Assembly: GCF_018417535.1 (NCBI RefSeq)
Contig: NZ_CP070978.1
Span: 1,674,001 to 1,738,000 of the forward strand
DNA: 64,000 bases
Direction: 5' to 3'
Source of the DNA: Burkholderia pyrrocinia
Lineage (GTDB): Bacteria; Pseudomonadota; Gammaproteobacteria; Burkholderiales; Burkholderiaceae
The notes beneath the pieces were generated by a model, which saw only the letters and a list, made by a program, of their open reading frames with translations, was not told the origin of the DNA and made no database searches. Position 1 is the stretch's first letter. Each line of letters opens with the position of its first letter. This document shows positions 18,233-28,298 of the stretch, in pieces. A program made the translations under genes and the position numbers.

Positions 18233-20113
18233 TCAAGCAAGTGGCTGGCAGCCCGGGCAGGGTTCGCCGTGTCGCAACACCGCGCCCGTAACGGCCGAAA
18301 ACAACACGATTTGCACGAAGCTTGTAACCGGCACATAGGGCGTAAAAAGTCGCTCCATCACGCGACCCAACCCATCAAGACTGAACTGCAGAAAGCGCTG
18401 CTCGTCGATCACGAGTCGAATCTCCAGCCCTTGTACAAAAGCAGAAGCGGGCTTGCCGGGCATCCAACGTCGCACGCGGGCGGTCGACAGAGACACCAGG
18501 GCATCGAAGCGCCGCCCGGCGTCGGGCGCAAACATCGCGAAACGGGTACACAGCCGCTTGAATTGAGCGAGGCCATCGGCGTTCAGCCGTATCGCCTGTG
18601 GAACCAGCCAAGACAGCAGTTCCCAAAGCTCCCCGCGACGAAAAGCCGGCGCTGGACTTGCACTCGGCGGAGCCAGCAGCACAATCTCGTCAGCGGAGTC
18701 CCCATCCCGTAGCGCCAGCCTCCGCTCACGCATGCCAGCCAGATTGCCATTCGTGCAAGACAAGGTAATGTCGAGTTGGCGCCGCCCGGCGGGGTCGACG
18801 GGTTGACCGTTGGCGCTCACAAGCGCGAGCTCCAAGCCGCGGAGCACATCGCGGTTCACCGCGGCCGCCCGTTCGTGCGGCGCCTCCTGACCAGGCTTGG
18901 GTGGTTCGGCGGCGCCTTTCGGCGCGCGTCGGGACTCGTCGCGCAAAATGATCCAGTACAGTCCAGGCGCGGCCCCAAGCGCGTGCTGGAGCGACTCGAA
19001 CGGCGGCAGAATCGCGGCGCCCTCGGCGGTCGTTACGCGCACCTGGTCAACCGACCAAACTTCCGTCGTAACCGCTGTTTTGAGCGAAAACGGCTTAAGC
19101 GCGTAGTACGCCAGCCCGGCCTTCGTTTCGATCGGTTCGGCGTTGCTTGAGAACAGGTTGACCACCGGCGTGCAGAATAGCCGGAGATTGTCGGCCGAGG
19201 CTGCAACCAGGCGCTGGGCGCGATGCGAATCGGGATGGATGCCGGTAAGCGCCAAATGCAGTGTGATCCGCCGGGCACCTGCCGCCATCCGCTTCAACCG
19301 CGCCAGGTTCAGGTCGAGGCAGTCAAACCTGGGCGGAAATGCGCCGTACTCCATCAGCAGATGAAACGGTGCAATTGACCCGTCGTGAGGCATCGGGAGC
19401 AACGCGTCGGTGTCGCTGTAACCTGCGGCCACAAGGGGCATGTCCACACGGCTCCAGCGCCCACTGCCATCAAGCTCAACGAACGCACGGGCCGCATGCA
19501 GCAGCACGCCATCGGCAAGCGCTGCGACGACCTCCCTCTCGCCGGTCAAATGCAGGCGCAGCCTGTCCGGTGCGGTCGCGAACTGGGCCGACGGCGACGT
19601 GAGTTCGAGGGTGAAGGATAGGAGGCCAGTAGTGTCGGGCGGCAGGGTCGCCTGCATCGGCGCGACGGCCGAAGTCGTGTAACGCACAGCCGAGACAGCT
19701 AGCGGCACCAGCGTGACGTCGGTCGCGGTACAAAACACCTGCCGGGAATTCGGCGCTACCAGTCGCGTGCCGCGCGGAATCACACGGGGTTCGGTTTGCT
19801 TGCCTTCCCGGTTCCCGTGAAAGTGCGCAATTGCACAGGACGGAAACGGTCGCAAAAACACTCCATGCGCCGTATTGATCAGCGCGTGAGTAAATTCCGG
19901 TACTTCGTCCTCGAGGCGGATGTCGTGCTGGGCGGACATCAACGCGAACGATTGCAGCAGCCGTTCGACGTGGGGGTCATCCGAATGCTCACCTGCCATC
20001 GCAAGGCGAGCCGCGATTTTCGGGTAATGCTGAGTGAACGCGCGCATCGAACGGCGCAGCAGCCCCAACTCGCGCTCAAAATGCGGTAGAAGATCCTCGG
20101 GTTCGATGGCCAT
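18233..20113 (-). CDS. tssF: type VI secretion baseplate subunit TssF (orphan copy)
   Basis: The 626-residue protein begins LLPHFERELGLLRRSMRAFTQHYPKIAARL and continues DPHVERLLQSFALMSAQHDIRLEDEVPEF, the highly conserved TssF/VasA/ImpG opening, and keeps the family's full length. TssF, with TssE, TssG and TssK, forms the baseplate wedge around VgrG. Here it sits alone upstream of vgrG with none of the usual neighbours, so it may be a vgrG-specific baseplate variant or a transferred duplicate. GGAAAG precedes the ATG. Confidence 0.9.
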   Translation of the reverse strand: MAIEPEDLLPHFERELGLLRRSMRAFTQHYPKIAARLAMAGEHSDDPHVERLLQSFALMSAQHDIRLEDEVPEFTHALINTAHGVFLRPFPSCAIAHFHGNREGKQTEPRVIPRGTRLVAPNSRQVFCTATDVTLVPLAVSAVRYTTSAVAPMQATLPPDTTGLLSFTLELTSPSAQFATAPDRLRLHLTGEREVVAALADGVLLHAARAFVELDGSGRWSRVDMPLVAAGYSDTDALLPMPHDGSIAPFHLLMEYGAFPPRFDCLDLNLARLKRMAAGARRITLHLALTGIHPDSHRAQRLVAASADNLRLFCTPVVNLFSSNAEPIETKAGLAYYALKPFSLKTAVTTEVWSVDQVRVTTAEGAAILPPFESLQHALGAAPGLYWIILRDESRRAPKGAAEPPKPGQEAPHERAAAVNRDVLRGLELALVSANGQPVDPAGRRQLDITLSCTNGNLAGMRERRLALRDGDSADEIVLLAPPSASPAPAFRRGELWELLSWLVPQAIRLNADGLAQFKRLCTRFAMFAPDAGRRFDALVSLSTARVRRWMPGKPASAFVQGLEIRLVIDEQRFLQFSLDGLGRVMERLFTPYVPVTSFVQIVLFSAVTGAVLRHGEPCPGCQPLA

Positions 20114-20310
20114 ACACTTTCCGAATGGTCACGCCGATCAGATAATCGGTACCGTGCTCAAGAGATAGAGGGGGCGATTTTAACCGGACGTCAGCCACCC
20201 ATATCTCGATTTCATCGAGTCAGACGCAGAACAAAAAATGGCCCCCCATCGGGTCGGCCGAAATAGCTCCGGCGAATGAGAGGCCCGCCAAAACCTGAGA
20301 GGTCTTTATT

Positions 20311-20535
20311 ATGCAATATGCGGAGGAACAATGCGGAAAGGAGCCCCCCAGCTGGATCGACGGGCCGCCCGCGCCCCAGAAAGTCTCTGGTTCGCCCGGC
20401 GCGCAATTCGACTGTGTGCTGGCCGAACACTGCGTATCCGACGAACTGGCGCTGGTCGTGACCGCCGCGCATCTCGACTACAACGAAGCAGCGACGCTTT
20501 CGTGCGCGGGCATCACCGCATGGAACACACCAGCA
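20311..20535 (+). pseudogene. internal fragment of a zinc-type alcohol dehydrogenase
   Basis: Translation from 20311 gives SWIDGPPAPQK, then LAEHCVSDELALVVTAAHL, then NEAATLSCAGITAWN. This order is that of the middle of MDR-family NAD(P)-dependent alcohol dehydrogenases (typically WLDGPP..LAEYVV..AHLSYEEAATLPCAGVTAWNAL). Neither the catalytic zinc N-terminus nor the Rossmann GxGGVG part is present. The match stops near a palindromic terminator at 20579. The open frame continues to 20703 but that part is unrelated. A decayed fragment. Confidence 0.55.
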
Positions 20536-20574
20536 TTTCGGGAAGGTCGGGATTCGCGTCGCGCAATAATCGAT

Positions 20575-20600
20575 GAAAACGGCGGCCGGCCGCCGTCTTT
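20575..20600 (-). terminator. GC-rich palindromic terminator at the intron remnant's 3' side
   Basis: An 18-bp perfect palindrome at 20579-20596 (ACGGCGGCC and its mirror) is followed on the minus strand by TTTTC and preceded by AAAG, so it could terminate in the minus direction. It lies about 25 nt past the intron domain VI hairpin. Group II introns of class C insert next to terminators, which may explain the association. Confidence 0.6.
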
Positions 20601-20622
20601 CCGGCAAGCTCCGATCGCAGCA

Positions 20623-20686
20623 GGAATGCCCATTACTGGACACCCCTCGCACAGATCCCGGCGTGCCCAACTCGGGCACCGGGCTC
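20623..20686 (-). ncRNA. group II intron domains V and VI (remnant)
   Basis: Domain V: 20654-20686 on the minus strand starts GAGCCCGG, carries an AGC triad, forms a distal stem UGCCC/GGGCA and a two-base CG bulge, then closes with CCGGGAUC. Domain VI: 20646-20623 folds as a 10-bp stem GGGGUGUCCA with UGGGCAUUCC closed by a GUAA tetraloop. It follows directly on the stop codon of the maturase remnant, as expected for an intron 3' end. The 5' domains are absent, so it cannot splice on its own. Confidence 0.65.
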
Positions 20687-21008
20687 CTACCTCGAGTATT
20701 TGACGGCGAAACGCCGCTCCGGCCACGGGTGAAGGATTCGAGGTTGGGGGGAACCACGCATTCGCGATCCGCTCGACTCGCGTCCACGTCATGTGATCCT
20801 TCTGGCGGCGACGCCGAAGCGTCCGCCGCCAGAGATCAACGACGTGGTAACGGAACGCGCCGAGTGCTTGCGAGTTCGTCGGGACCGCGTGGTACGCAAA
20901 GTACCCGCGAACCATCTGCCCGAGCCATTTCCCTTGCACGGGAATCGGTTCGTGCATGCGCCGCCGTAGTTCCTCCTTGATCTGCCTGGGCCTCGCCCGC
21001 ATGCGATC
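20687..21008 (-). pseudogene. C-terminal remnant of a group II intron reverse transcriptase/maturase
   Basis: Minus-strand translation gives IKEELRRRMHEPIPVQGKW, GYFAYHAVPTN, AFRYHVVDLWRRTLRRR and QKDHMTWTRVERIANAWFP, which is the maturase (domain X) end of group II intron-encoded proteins. Near 20745 the frame shifts, and the conserved ending PRILHPWPERRFAVKYSR continues in another frame to a TAG at 20687-20689. The reverse transcriptase domain is gone; the fragment begins 22 nt from the porin stop. Inactive relic. Confidence 0.82.
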
Positions 21009-21029
21009 ACTGCAGGTCTTCCGGCACAC

Positions 21030-22214
21030 TCAGAACCGGTGCCGGATCCCCGCATGCACCATCAACTGCTTCGATGTCGACGACAGATCGGCCGCACCCG
21101 GGATATACGCCTGATCGAGCGACGAGCCGGTCGCGTCTCCCGCGATTCGCTGATACGCGCCCATCAGATACACATCCGTGCGCTTCGACAGGTTGTAGTC
21201 GGCCATCAGCCCGACCGAATGGATCTTCGGCTTCGCGGCGCCGGTCGTCGCGTCGTAGCGCACCGTCGTGTACACGTATTGCGCGCCGACGAACAACGCC
21301 GGCGTGAACTGGTACTTGCCGTTCACTTCGAAGTTCTGATACTTGATCGACGTCACCGTGCCGCCCGCGAGCGGCCCGGTCACCGGCTCGATCGTTTCGT
21401 CGCCGAACAGGTAACCGACGTTCGCGGTCGGCCGCACGACGTTGCTGTTCGTGTACGCGAACCCGACCGTCGCGGGCCCTGCGGTGTAGTTGATGCCCGC
21501 CCCGAAGATCCTCAGCCGCGCCGACGCAAAATTCGCGTCAGCGCCGACCGACCCGGAACCCGCGATCGCGCCGCCCGACGTCGCGCCCGGGTTGTCCGCG
21601 TTCAGGAACGCCGCGCCGACGAGCAGGCCGCCCTGCTCGTACTGCGCGCCGACGCTCCATACCCGGTTGTTCGCGAAGCCCGTTTCGCTGCTGAAGCTGT
21701 ACGTGCCGCCGAACGAGAATCCGGAGAAATCCGGGCTCGCATACTTCACGGTATTGTTCGTGCGGAACGTGTTGCCGGTGTTGTCGTTGTCGAGCGGATG
21801 CGAGAACGGATAGACCCCCCAGCTCCCGTTCGCGGTCGTCGGCGCGAGATAGTCGACGACCGAATCGTATTGCCGACCGAGCGTCAGCGTGCCGAAGCGC
21901 GTGCTGCCGAGCCCGACGTAGGCCTGACGCCCGAACATTCGGCCACCCTGCGCAAGCGTGCCGTTGTTCACGTTGAAGCCGTTCTCGATCTGGAACAGCG
22001 CGCTGTAGCCGCCGCCCAGGTCCTCGGTGCCCTTCAGCCCCCAGCGGCTACCCTGCGCGAAGCCGCTCGCCATCTGCCACGCACTGTGCCCGCCGACGTT
22101 GTTCGTATAGTCGATTCCCGCATCGACGAGGCCATAGAGCGTGACGCTGCCTTGCGCGAACGCGGGCACTGCGCACAGCGCCGGAATCGCGACAAAAATA
22201 GATCTCCAGTTCAT
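21030..22214 (-). CDS. gram-negative outer-membrane porin
   Basis: A trimeric-porin family protein of 394 residues. It has a signal peptide (IFVAIPALCAVPAFAQ), then the typical mature start GSVTLYGLVDAGIDY. It also has GSRWGLKGTEDLGGGYSALFQIENGF, RQAYVGLGSTRFGTLTLGRQ and a terminal beta-strand ending MVHAGIRHRF with C-terminal Phe, as in burkholderial OmpC-like porins. Third gene of an apparent operon with a periplasmic binding protein and an amidohydrolase, suggesting inducible uptake of their substrate. Confidence 0.93.
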   Translation of the reverse strand: MNWRSIFVAIPALCAVPAFAQGSVTLYGLVDAGIDYTNNVGGHSAWQMASGFAQGSRWGLKGTEDLGGGYSALFQIENGFNVNNGTLAQGGRMFGRQAYVGLGSTRFGTLTLGRQYDSVVDYLAPTTANGSWGVYPFSHPLDNDNTGNTFRTNNTVKYASPDFSGFSFGGTYSFSSETGFANNRVWSVGAQYEQGGLLVGAAFLNADNPGATSGGAIAGSGSVGADANFASARLRIFGAGINYTAGPATVGFAYTNSNVVRPTANVGYLFGDETIEPVTGPLAGGTVTSIKYQNFEVNGKYQFTPALFVGAQYVYTTVRYDATTGAAKPKIHSVGLMADYNLSKRTDVYLMGAYQRIAGDATGSSLDQAYIPGAADLSSTSKQLMVHAGIRHRF

Positions 22215-22266
22215 CCGTATTCCTTATTTATTTATGATCGATCGCGCACATTGCGTGCGCCGCCGC

Positions 22267-23049
22267 TTACTTCGCGCCGTAGATGTCGAAGTCGAAATAC
22301 TTCCGGTTGATCCGCTGGTACGTGCCATTCGCGAGAATCGTTGCAAGCGCGCGATTGAACGCGTCGCGCAGGTCGTTGTCCTGCTTGCGCAACCCGAGGC
22401 CGTCGCCCTGCCCGAAGTACTTCGCGTCGTCGATCGGTGCGCCGGCGAACATGAAGTCCTTGCCCTGCGGCTTCTTCAGAAAGCCGTCGCTGGCCGCGAT
22501 CGATGCCTGGAACGCCGCATCGAGCCGCCCCGTCACGAGATCGGCGTACACCTGATCCTGGTTCTGGTACGACACGATCTGCACGCCGGCCGGCTGCCAG
22601 TTCGCGACCGCGTAGTCGGCCTGCGCGGAACCCTGCTCGACGCCGACGCGTTTGCCTTTCAGCGATTCGGCCGTCGGCAGTAGCGGCGAGCCCTTGTGCG
22701 CGATCAGCCGGGCGGGTGCGTTCGAGATGCGGTTCGTGAACGCGATCTGCTGCATCCGCTTCGGCGTGATCGTCATCGACGACGCGATCACGTCGAACTT
22801 GCGCGCGAGCAGCCCCGGAATCATCCCGTCGAAGCTCGACTCGACCCACACGCAGCGCGCGTGCAGCTCCGCGCACAACGCGTTCGTGATATCGATCCCG
22901 AAGCCCGTCAGCGTGCCGTCGGGCAGCTTGTATTCGAGCGGCGGGTAAGTCGGATCGACCGCGAGGCGAATCTCCTTGCCCGTCCAGTCGCCCGCATGCA
23001 CCGACCCTGCCGCCAGCGCTACCGCGAGCGCCGCCATCCACTGTTTCAT
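22267..23049 (-). CDS. family 3 amino-acid ABC transporter periplasmic binding protein
   Basis: A 260-residue solute-binding protein with signal peptide (MKQWMAALAVALAAGSVHA) and the family 3 pattern: IRLAVDPTYPPLEYKLPDGTLTGFGIDITNALCAEL, WDGMIPGL-type SSFDGMIPGLLARKFDVIASSMTIT, and the C-terminal KYFGQGDGLGLRKQDNDLRDAFNRAL. It resembles Arg/Lys/ornithine/His binders. No permease or ATPase is adjacent. The frame opens at 23202, but AAGGAGACGGGCA precedes the ATG at 23049. It lies 46 nt downstream of the M20 amidohydrolase. Confidence 0.92.
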   Translation of the reverse strand: MKQWMAALAVALAAGSVHAGDWTGKEIRLAVDPTYPPLEYKLPDGTLTGFGIDITNALCAELHARCVWVESSFDGMIPGLLARKFDVIASSMTITPKRMQQIAFTNRISNAPARLIAHKGSPLLPTAESLKGKRVGVEQGSAQADYAVANWQPAGVQIVSYQNQDQVYADLVTGRLDAAFQASIAASDGFLKKPQGKDFMFAGAPIDDAKYFGQGDGLGLRKQDNDLRDAFNRALATILANGTYQRINRKYFDFDIYGAK

Positions 23050-23095
23050 TGCCCGTCTCCTTGTGTAAATCGTGAATCGAAATCGTGCAACCGCA

Positions 23096-24265
23096 TCATG
23101 CGAGGTATCGCTCCGCGAGCGCGGTCCAGTAGCTCGCGCCGGTCGCGAGGCAAGCATCGTTGAAGTCGTAGCCCGGGTGATGCAGCCCGCATCCGGACGC
23201 ACCGTCGCCGTTGCCGATCGACAGGTAGCTGCCCGCGCACGCGTCGAGCATGAAGGCGAAATCCTCGCTCGCCGCGATCGGCCGCAGATGCGGAATCAGC
23301 GCCGCGTCGCCGCCCCATTCGCGAGCCACGTCGCGCGCGAATGCCGTTTCCGCCGCGTGATTGACGAGCACCGGATAGCCGTATCGATAGTCGATCTCGG
23401 CCGTCGCGCCGTAACTCGCGGCCTGCCCGTTCACGATCTCGCGGATGCGCCGTTCCAGCAGTACGCGCACGTCCGGCGACAGTGCACGCACGCTGAGCTC
23501 GAGTTCCGCATGCGGCGGGATCACGTTCGATGCGGTGCCCGCATGGATCGAGCCGGCCGTGACGATCGCCAGTTCCTGCGGATTCACGTTGCGCGACACG
23601 ACCGTCTGCAACGCCATCACGATCGACGCGCACACGACCACCGGATCGATCGTCGTGTGCGGCGCGGCGCCATGCCCGCCGCGCCCGATCACGCGCACGC
23701 GCACCTCGTCGGCCGACGCCATCGCCGCGCCGTCGCAGAAGCCGAGCACGCCGGCCGGCAGGCCCGGCACGTTATGCATCGCGAACACGGCATCGCACGG
23801 AAACTGCGTGAACAGGCCGTCGTCGATCATCCGCTTCGCGCCGCCTAGCCCTTCTTCGGCCGGCTGGAAAATCAGGTTCAGCGTGCCCGCGAAACGCGCG
23901 CGTTCGGCCAGGCAGCGGGCCGCCGCGAGCAGCATCGCCGTATGGCCGTCGTGGCCGCACGCGTGCATCACGCCGTCGCGCCGGCTCGCATGCGGCAGCC
24001 CGGTTGTCTCGCGGATCGGCAGTGCGTCCATGTCCGCGCGCAACCCGAGCCGTTTCCCGGCGCCGCGCGTCAGCGTGCCGACCACGCCCGTGCCGCCGAG
24101 CCCGCGCGTCACCCGATAACCCCACGTTGTCAGGCAATCGGCGACGAGATCGCTCGTCGCGTGCTCCTCGAAGCCGAGCTCCGGATGCGCGTGCAGCCGG
24201 TGGCGCAGCGCAATCATCTCCGTCTCGATGGCCGTCATTTCCGGATGAATATGTTTCTGGTCCAA
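23096..24265 (-). CDS. M20-family amidohydrolase (hippurate/N-acyl amino acid hydrolase type)
   Basis: Predicted metal-dependent hydrolase of N-acyl or indole-acyl amino acids, 389 residues. Visible motifs: LRHRLHAHPELGFEEHAT, GLRADMDALPI, HACGHDGHTAMLLAAARCL (metal ligands), FQPAEEGLGGAKRMIDDG and HHPGYDFND. No signal peptide. I chose the TTG at 24265 because AGGGAG lies 8 nt before it; the ATG at 24238 has no good ribosome site. First gene of an operon with the binding protein and porin, divergent from a LysR gene, which probably controls it. Confidence 0.9.
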   Translation of the reverse strand: MDQKHIHPEMTAIETEMIALRHRLHAHPELGFEEHATSDLVADCLTTWGYRVTRGLGGTGVVGTLTRGAGKRLGLRADMDALPIRETTGLPHASRRDGVMHACGHDGHTAMLLAAARCLAERARFAGTLNLIFQPAEEGLGGAKRMIDDGLFTQFPCDAVFAMHNVPGLPAGVLGFCDGAAMASADEVRVRVIGRGGHGAAPHTTIDPVVVCASIVMALQTVVSRNVNPQELAIVTAGSIHAGTASNVIPPHAELELSVRALSPDVRVLLERRIREIVNGQAASYGATAEIDYRYGYPVLVNHAAETAFARDVAREWGGDAALIPHLRPIAASEDFAFMLDACAGSYLSIGNGDGASGCGLHHPGYDFNDACLATGASYWTALAERYLA

Positions 24266-24372
24266 CCCCGATTCTCCCTGACACGTTCCGGTTGTCGATC
24301 GCCCGGATGACCGATCGTGGCCGAATCGTATGCAGCGAAAATCCCTTCGAACAGCCGCGGTTTCGTTATGAT

Positions 24373-24389
24373 GACAACCTTTCGTTGTC
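24373..24389. promoter_or_regulatory. inverted repeat in the divergent LysR/amidohydrolase promoter
   Basis: GACAAC-CTTTC-GTTGTC, a perfect 6-5-6 palindrome, lies between the divergent amidohydrolase and LysR genes, 13 nt before the LysR ATG. Its size and place fit the recognition site of a LysR-type protein (or autoregulation by it). Confidence 0.5.
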
Positions 24390-24401
24390 GGGTATCGCAC
24401 C

Positions 24402-25361
24402 ATGAGCACGATGAAGCTGCATCAGTTGCAGGCGCTCGTCGCGAGCGCGGAGGCCGGGAGTATCCGCGGCGCGGCGCGTACGCTGGGGTTGTCGCAGGCG
24501 GCCGTCACGCGCGCGCTGCGCGAGCTGGAAGCGAGCGAGCGCCTGCCGCTGCTCGTGCGCGCGCCGGAAGGCATCGGCTTCACCGACTACGGAAAAACGC
24601 TGCTCACGCACGCGAAGCTCGTGCTGAAGCAGCTCGAACACGCGCAGAGCGATCTCGAACGGATGCGCGGCCGCGTCGAGGGCCGGCTGAGCATCGGCGT
24701 CACGCCGTGGCTCACGGTGACCTTCCTCGCGGAAGCCGTGCTGCGTTTTCGCGAGCGGCTGCCCGACGTGCGCCTCGAACTCTACGAAGCGCTGATGGCC
24801 GTCGCGCAGCCGCTGCTGCGCGACGGTAGCATGGACTTCGCGCTCGGGCACGTGCAACCGGGCGGCACGCAGGAATTCGCGTTCGAGCCGATGCTGTGCT
24901 ACGAGACGTCGGTCATGGTGCGCGCCGGCCATCCGCGCGAACGCGTAAGGTCGATCCACGACCTGCTCGATAACGACTGGGTGCTGAATTTCGCGGCCGA
25001 CGGGCAGGCCGCGCTCGTCGATTACCTGTTCACGCGCCACGGCGCACACATCGACGAACGGCGCATCGTGCGGGCGCAGTCGGTCGCGATGTTGCAGACG
25101 ATGCTCGAGCAGGCCGACATGTGCACGTGGTGCCCGACGATACTCGCGGCCGTGCCGCCGTTCGGCGAACGGATGCGCGCCTTGCAGCTCAAGGAGACGT
25201 TCGAGCCGCGCGACCTCGGGATCGTCACGCGCCGCAGCAGCACGCTGAGCGACGCCGCACGCTGCTTCATCGACTGCCTGCTGCAGGTGATCCGCAAGCA
25301 TGCGCGATCCGCGCGCAAGGAGGATCTCGCGCTGTTCAGGACTGTGTCGCTGCTGATCTGA
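24402..25361 (+). CDS. LysR-family transcriptional regulator
   Basis: The 319-residue regulator has the N-terminal winged helix (MKLHQLQALVASAEAGSIRGAARTL, SQAAVTRALRELE) and the substrate-binding domain from about residue 95 (GRLSIGVTPWLTVTFLAEAVLRFRERLPDVRLELYE). It is transcribed away from the amidohydrolase/binding protein/porin operon, its likely target. ATGs at 24402 and 24411 are both possible; the family usually starts near MKLHQLQ. Confidence 0.93.
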   Translation: MSTMKLHQLQALVASAEAGSIRGAARTLGLSQAAVTRALRELEASERLPLLVRAPEGIGFTDYGKTLLTHAKLVLKQLEHAQSDLERMRGRVEGRLSIGVTPWLTVTFLAEAVLRFRERLPDVRLELYEALMAVAQPLLRDGSMDFALGHVQPGGTQEFAFEPMLCYETSVMVRAGHPRERVRSIHDLLDNDWVLNFAADGQAALVDYLFTRHGAHIDERRIVRAQSVAMLQTMLEQADMCTWCPTILAAVPPFGERMRALQLKETFEPRDLGIVTRRSSTLSDAARCFIDCLLQVIRKHARSARKEDLALFRTVSLLI

Positions 25362-25423
25362 CCTCCGCCCCGCCCGTCTCCCGTCCATAGCGCATCCGCG
25401 CAAATGCTTTTCCGAATCCGTTA

Positions 25424-25482
25424 TTGGATCGCGCCGTCGAGCGTTTTTATACTCGTCAGCACTCTCTCCCAAAGAGTGCCAG
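25424..25482 (+). promoter_or_regulatory. groESL promoter with CIRCE (HrcA) operator
   Basis: A -35 TTGGAT (25424-25429) and -10 TATACT (25448-25453) are 18 bp apart. Immediately downstream, 25456-25482 reads TCAGCACTC-N9-GAGTGCCAG, close to the CIRCE consensus TTAGCACTC-N9-GAGTGCTAA. The operator would cover the transcription start, so HrcA repression relieved by heat is predicted. Confidence 0.85.
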
Positions 25483-25514
25483 CCAATTTCGACAGAACAG
25501 CACAGGACGAAAAG

Positions 25515-25805
25515 ATGAGCCTACGCCCCTTGCACGACCGCGTCATCGTGAAGCGACTCGATCAGGAAACCACCACCGCGTCGGGCATCGTGATCCCCGA
25601 CAGCGCCGCCGAAAAGCCCGACCAGGGCGAAGTGATCGCCGTCGGCCCCGGCCGCAAGGACACGGACGGCCAACGCATCGTGCCCGACCTGCAGGTCGGC
25701 GAGCGCGTGCTGTTCGGCAAGTACGCGGGCCAGGCCGTCAAGGTGAACGGCACCGAGTTCCTCGTCCTGCGCGAGGAAGACATCGTCGCGGTCGTCAATC
25801 AATAA
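25515..25805 (+). CDS. groS: co-chaperonin GroES
   Basis: A 96-residue GroES that caps Gro[20 protein letters not shown], the mobile loop [28 protein letters not shown], and [30 protein letters not shown]. The frame opens at 25404, but the true start is at 25515, preceded by AGGA and with the promoter/CIRCE element inside the longer frame. Followed by groEL 12 nt later. Probably one of several groESL copies in this genus. Confidence 0.96.
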   Translation: MSLRPLHDRVIVKRLDQETTTASGIVIPDSAAEKPDQGEVIAVGPGRKDTDGQRIVPDLQVGERVLFGKYAGQAVKVNGTEFLVLREEDIVAVVNQ

Positions 25806-27458
<1,653 letters not shown>

Positions 27459-27513
27459 CGATGCGCCGCGCGTGCCGGTTCGCCGGCATGCGCGCTGCCT
27501 TGCGGGAACATGC

Positions 27514-27547
27514 AACGCGTGGCGACGGAAGTCGTCACGCGTTTTTT
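27514..27547 (+). terminator. rho-independent terminator of groESL
   Basis: A 13-bp stem AACGCGTGGCGAC / GTCGTCACGCGTT with one G-U pair and a GGAA tetraloop is followed by a T-run, 55 nt after the groEL stop. Confidence 0.92.
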
Positions 27548-27637
27548 GTTTGGGATCGACGCAACACCGTGGTGCGCAGGCCCGTTGCAGCGCTCGGGTA
27601 AGATAAAGGCCCATCCCGCCGCGCCGTCTTCCACGCC

Positions 27638-28252
27638 ATGTCGACCACCCTCAACGTCTTGCTCCCGCTCGCCGGCGTCCTGCTGCTGAGCGTCGCCAGC
27701 CCGGGCCCGAATTTCGTGATCGTCACGTCGACCGCCGTCGCATCGCGCCGCGCCGGCGTGATGACGGGGCTTGGACTGGCCGCCGCGTCCGGCACCTGGG
27801 CCGCGATCGCGATCGCCGGGCTGAGCCTGCTCGTCACGCACGTCGCGTGGGTACACACCGCACTGCGGCTTGCGGGTGCCGGCTACCTGATCTGGCTCGG
27901 CCTGAAAATGATTCTGACCGCGCGCGAGCCGTTGCCCGTTTCCGCACCTGCCACGGCCTCCGACTGGCGCGCCGCGAAAAAGGGCTACGTCGTCAGCATG
28001 ACGAACCCGAAATCCGTCGCGTTCTACGGCAGCATCTTCGCGCTGATGGTGCCGACCCACGCGCCGGCATGGCTCGATATCTCGGTCGTCGCGCTGTCGA
28101 TCGCGATATCGTGCGCGTGGTATTGCACGATGGCGCTGCTAGCGTCGCACCCGTCGGTGCGCCGGCTGCTGGTTCGACGCAAGGCCGTGCTCGATACGAC
28201 GGCCGGCCTGTTGTTGATGGGCGTCGGCGGCAGGATGCTCGCCGGGCGTTGA
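27638..28252 (+). CDS. LysE/RhtB-family amino-acid exporter
   Basis: Inner-membrane protein of 204 residues with about six hydrophobic segments. The N-terminal signature is LLLSVASPGPNFVIVTSTAVASRRAGVMTGLGLA, typical of the RhtB branch; the central loop KKGYVVSMTNPKSVAFYGSIF is also conserved. Predicted to export an amino acid or homoserine-like metabolite, substrate unknown. It stands alone after the groESL terminator. Confidence 0.92.
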   Translation: MSTTLNVLLPLAGVLLLSVASPGPNFVIVTSTAVASRRAGVMTGLGLAAASGTWAAIAIAGLSLLVTHVAWVHTALRLAGAGYLIWLGLKMILTAREPLPVSAPATASDWRAAKKGYVVSMTNPKSVAFYGSIFALMVPTHAPAWLDISVVALSIAISCAWYCTMALLASHPSVRRLLVRRKAVLDTTAGLLLMGVGGRMLAGR

Positions 28253-28298
28253 GCGACGTGCCTGACGCACCGCCCTCACACCTTTACGACCTTTTTAC

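Noticed and set aside
20687..21008. Functional group II intron
   Set aside because: The reverse transcriptase domain and ribozyme domains I-IV are absent and the maturase part is frameshifted.
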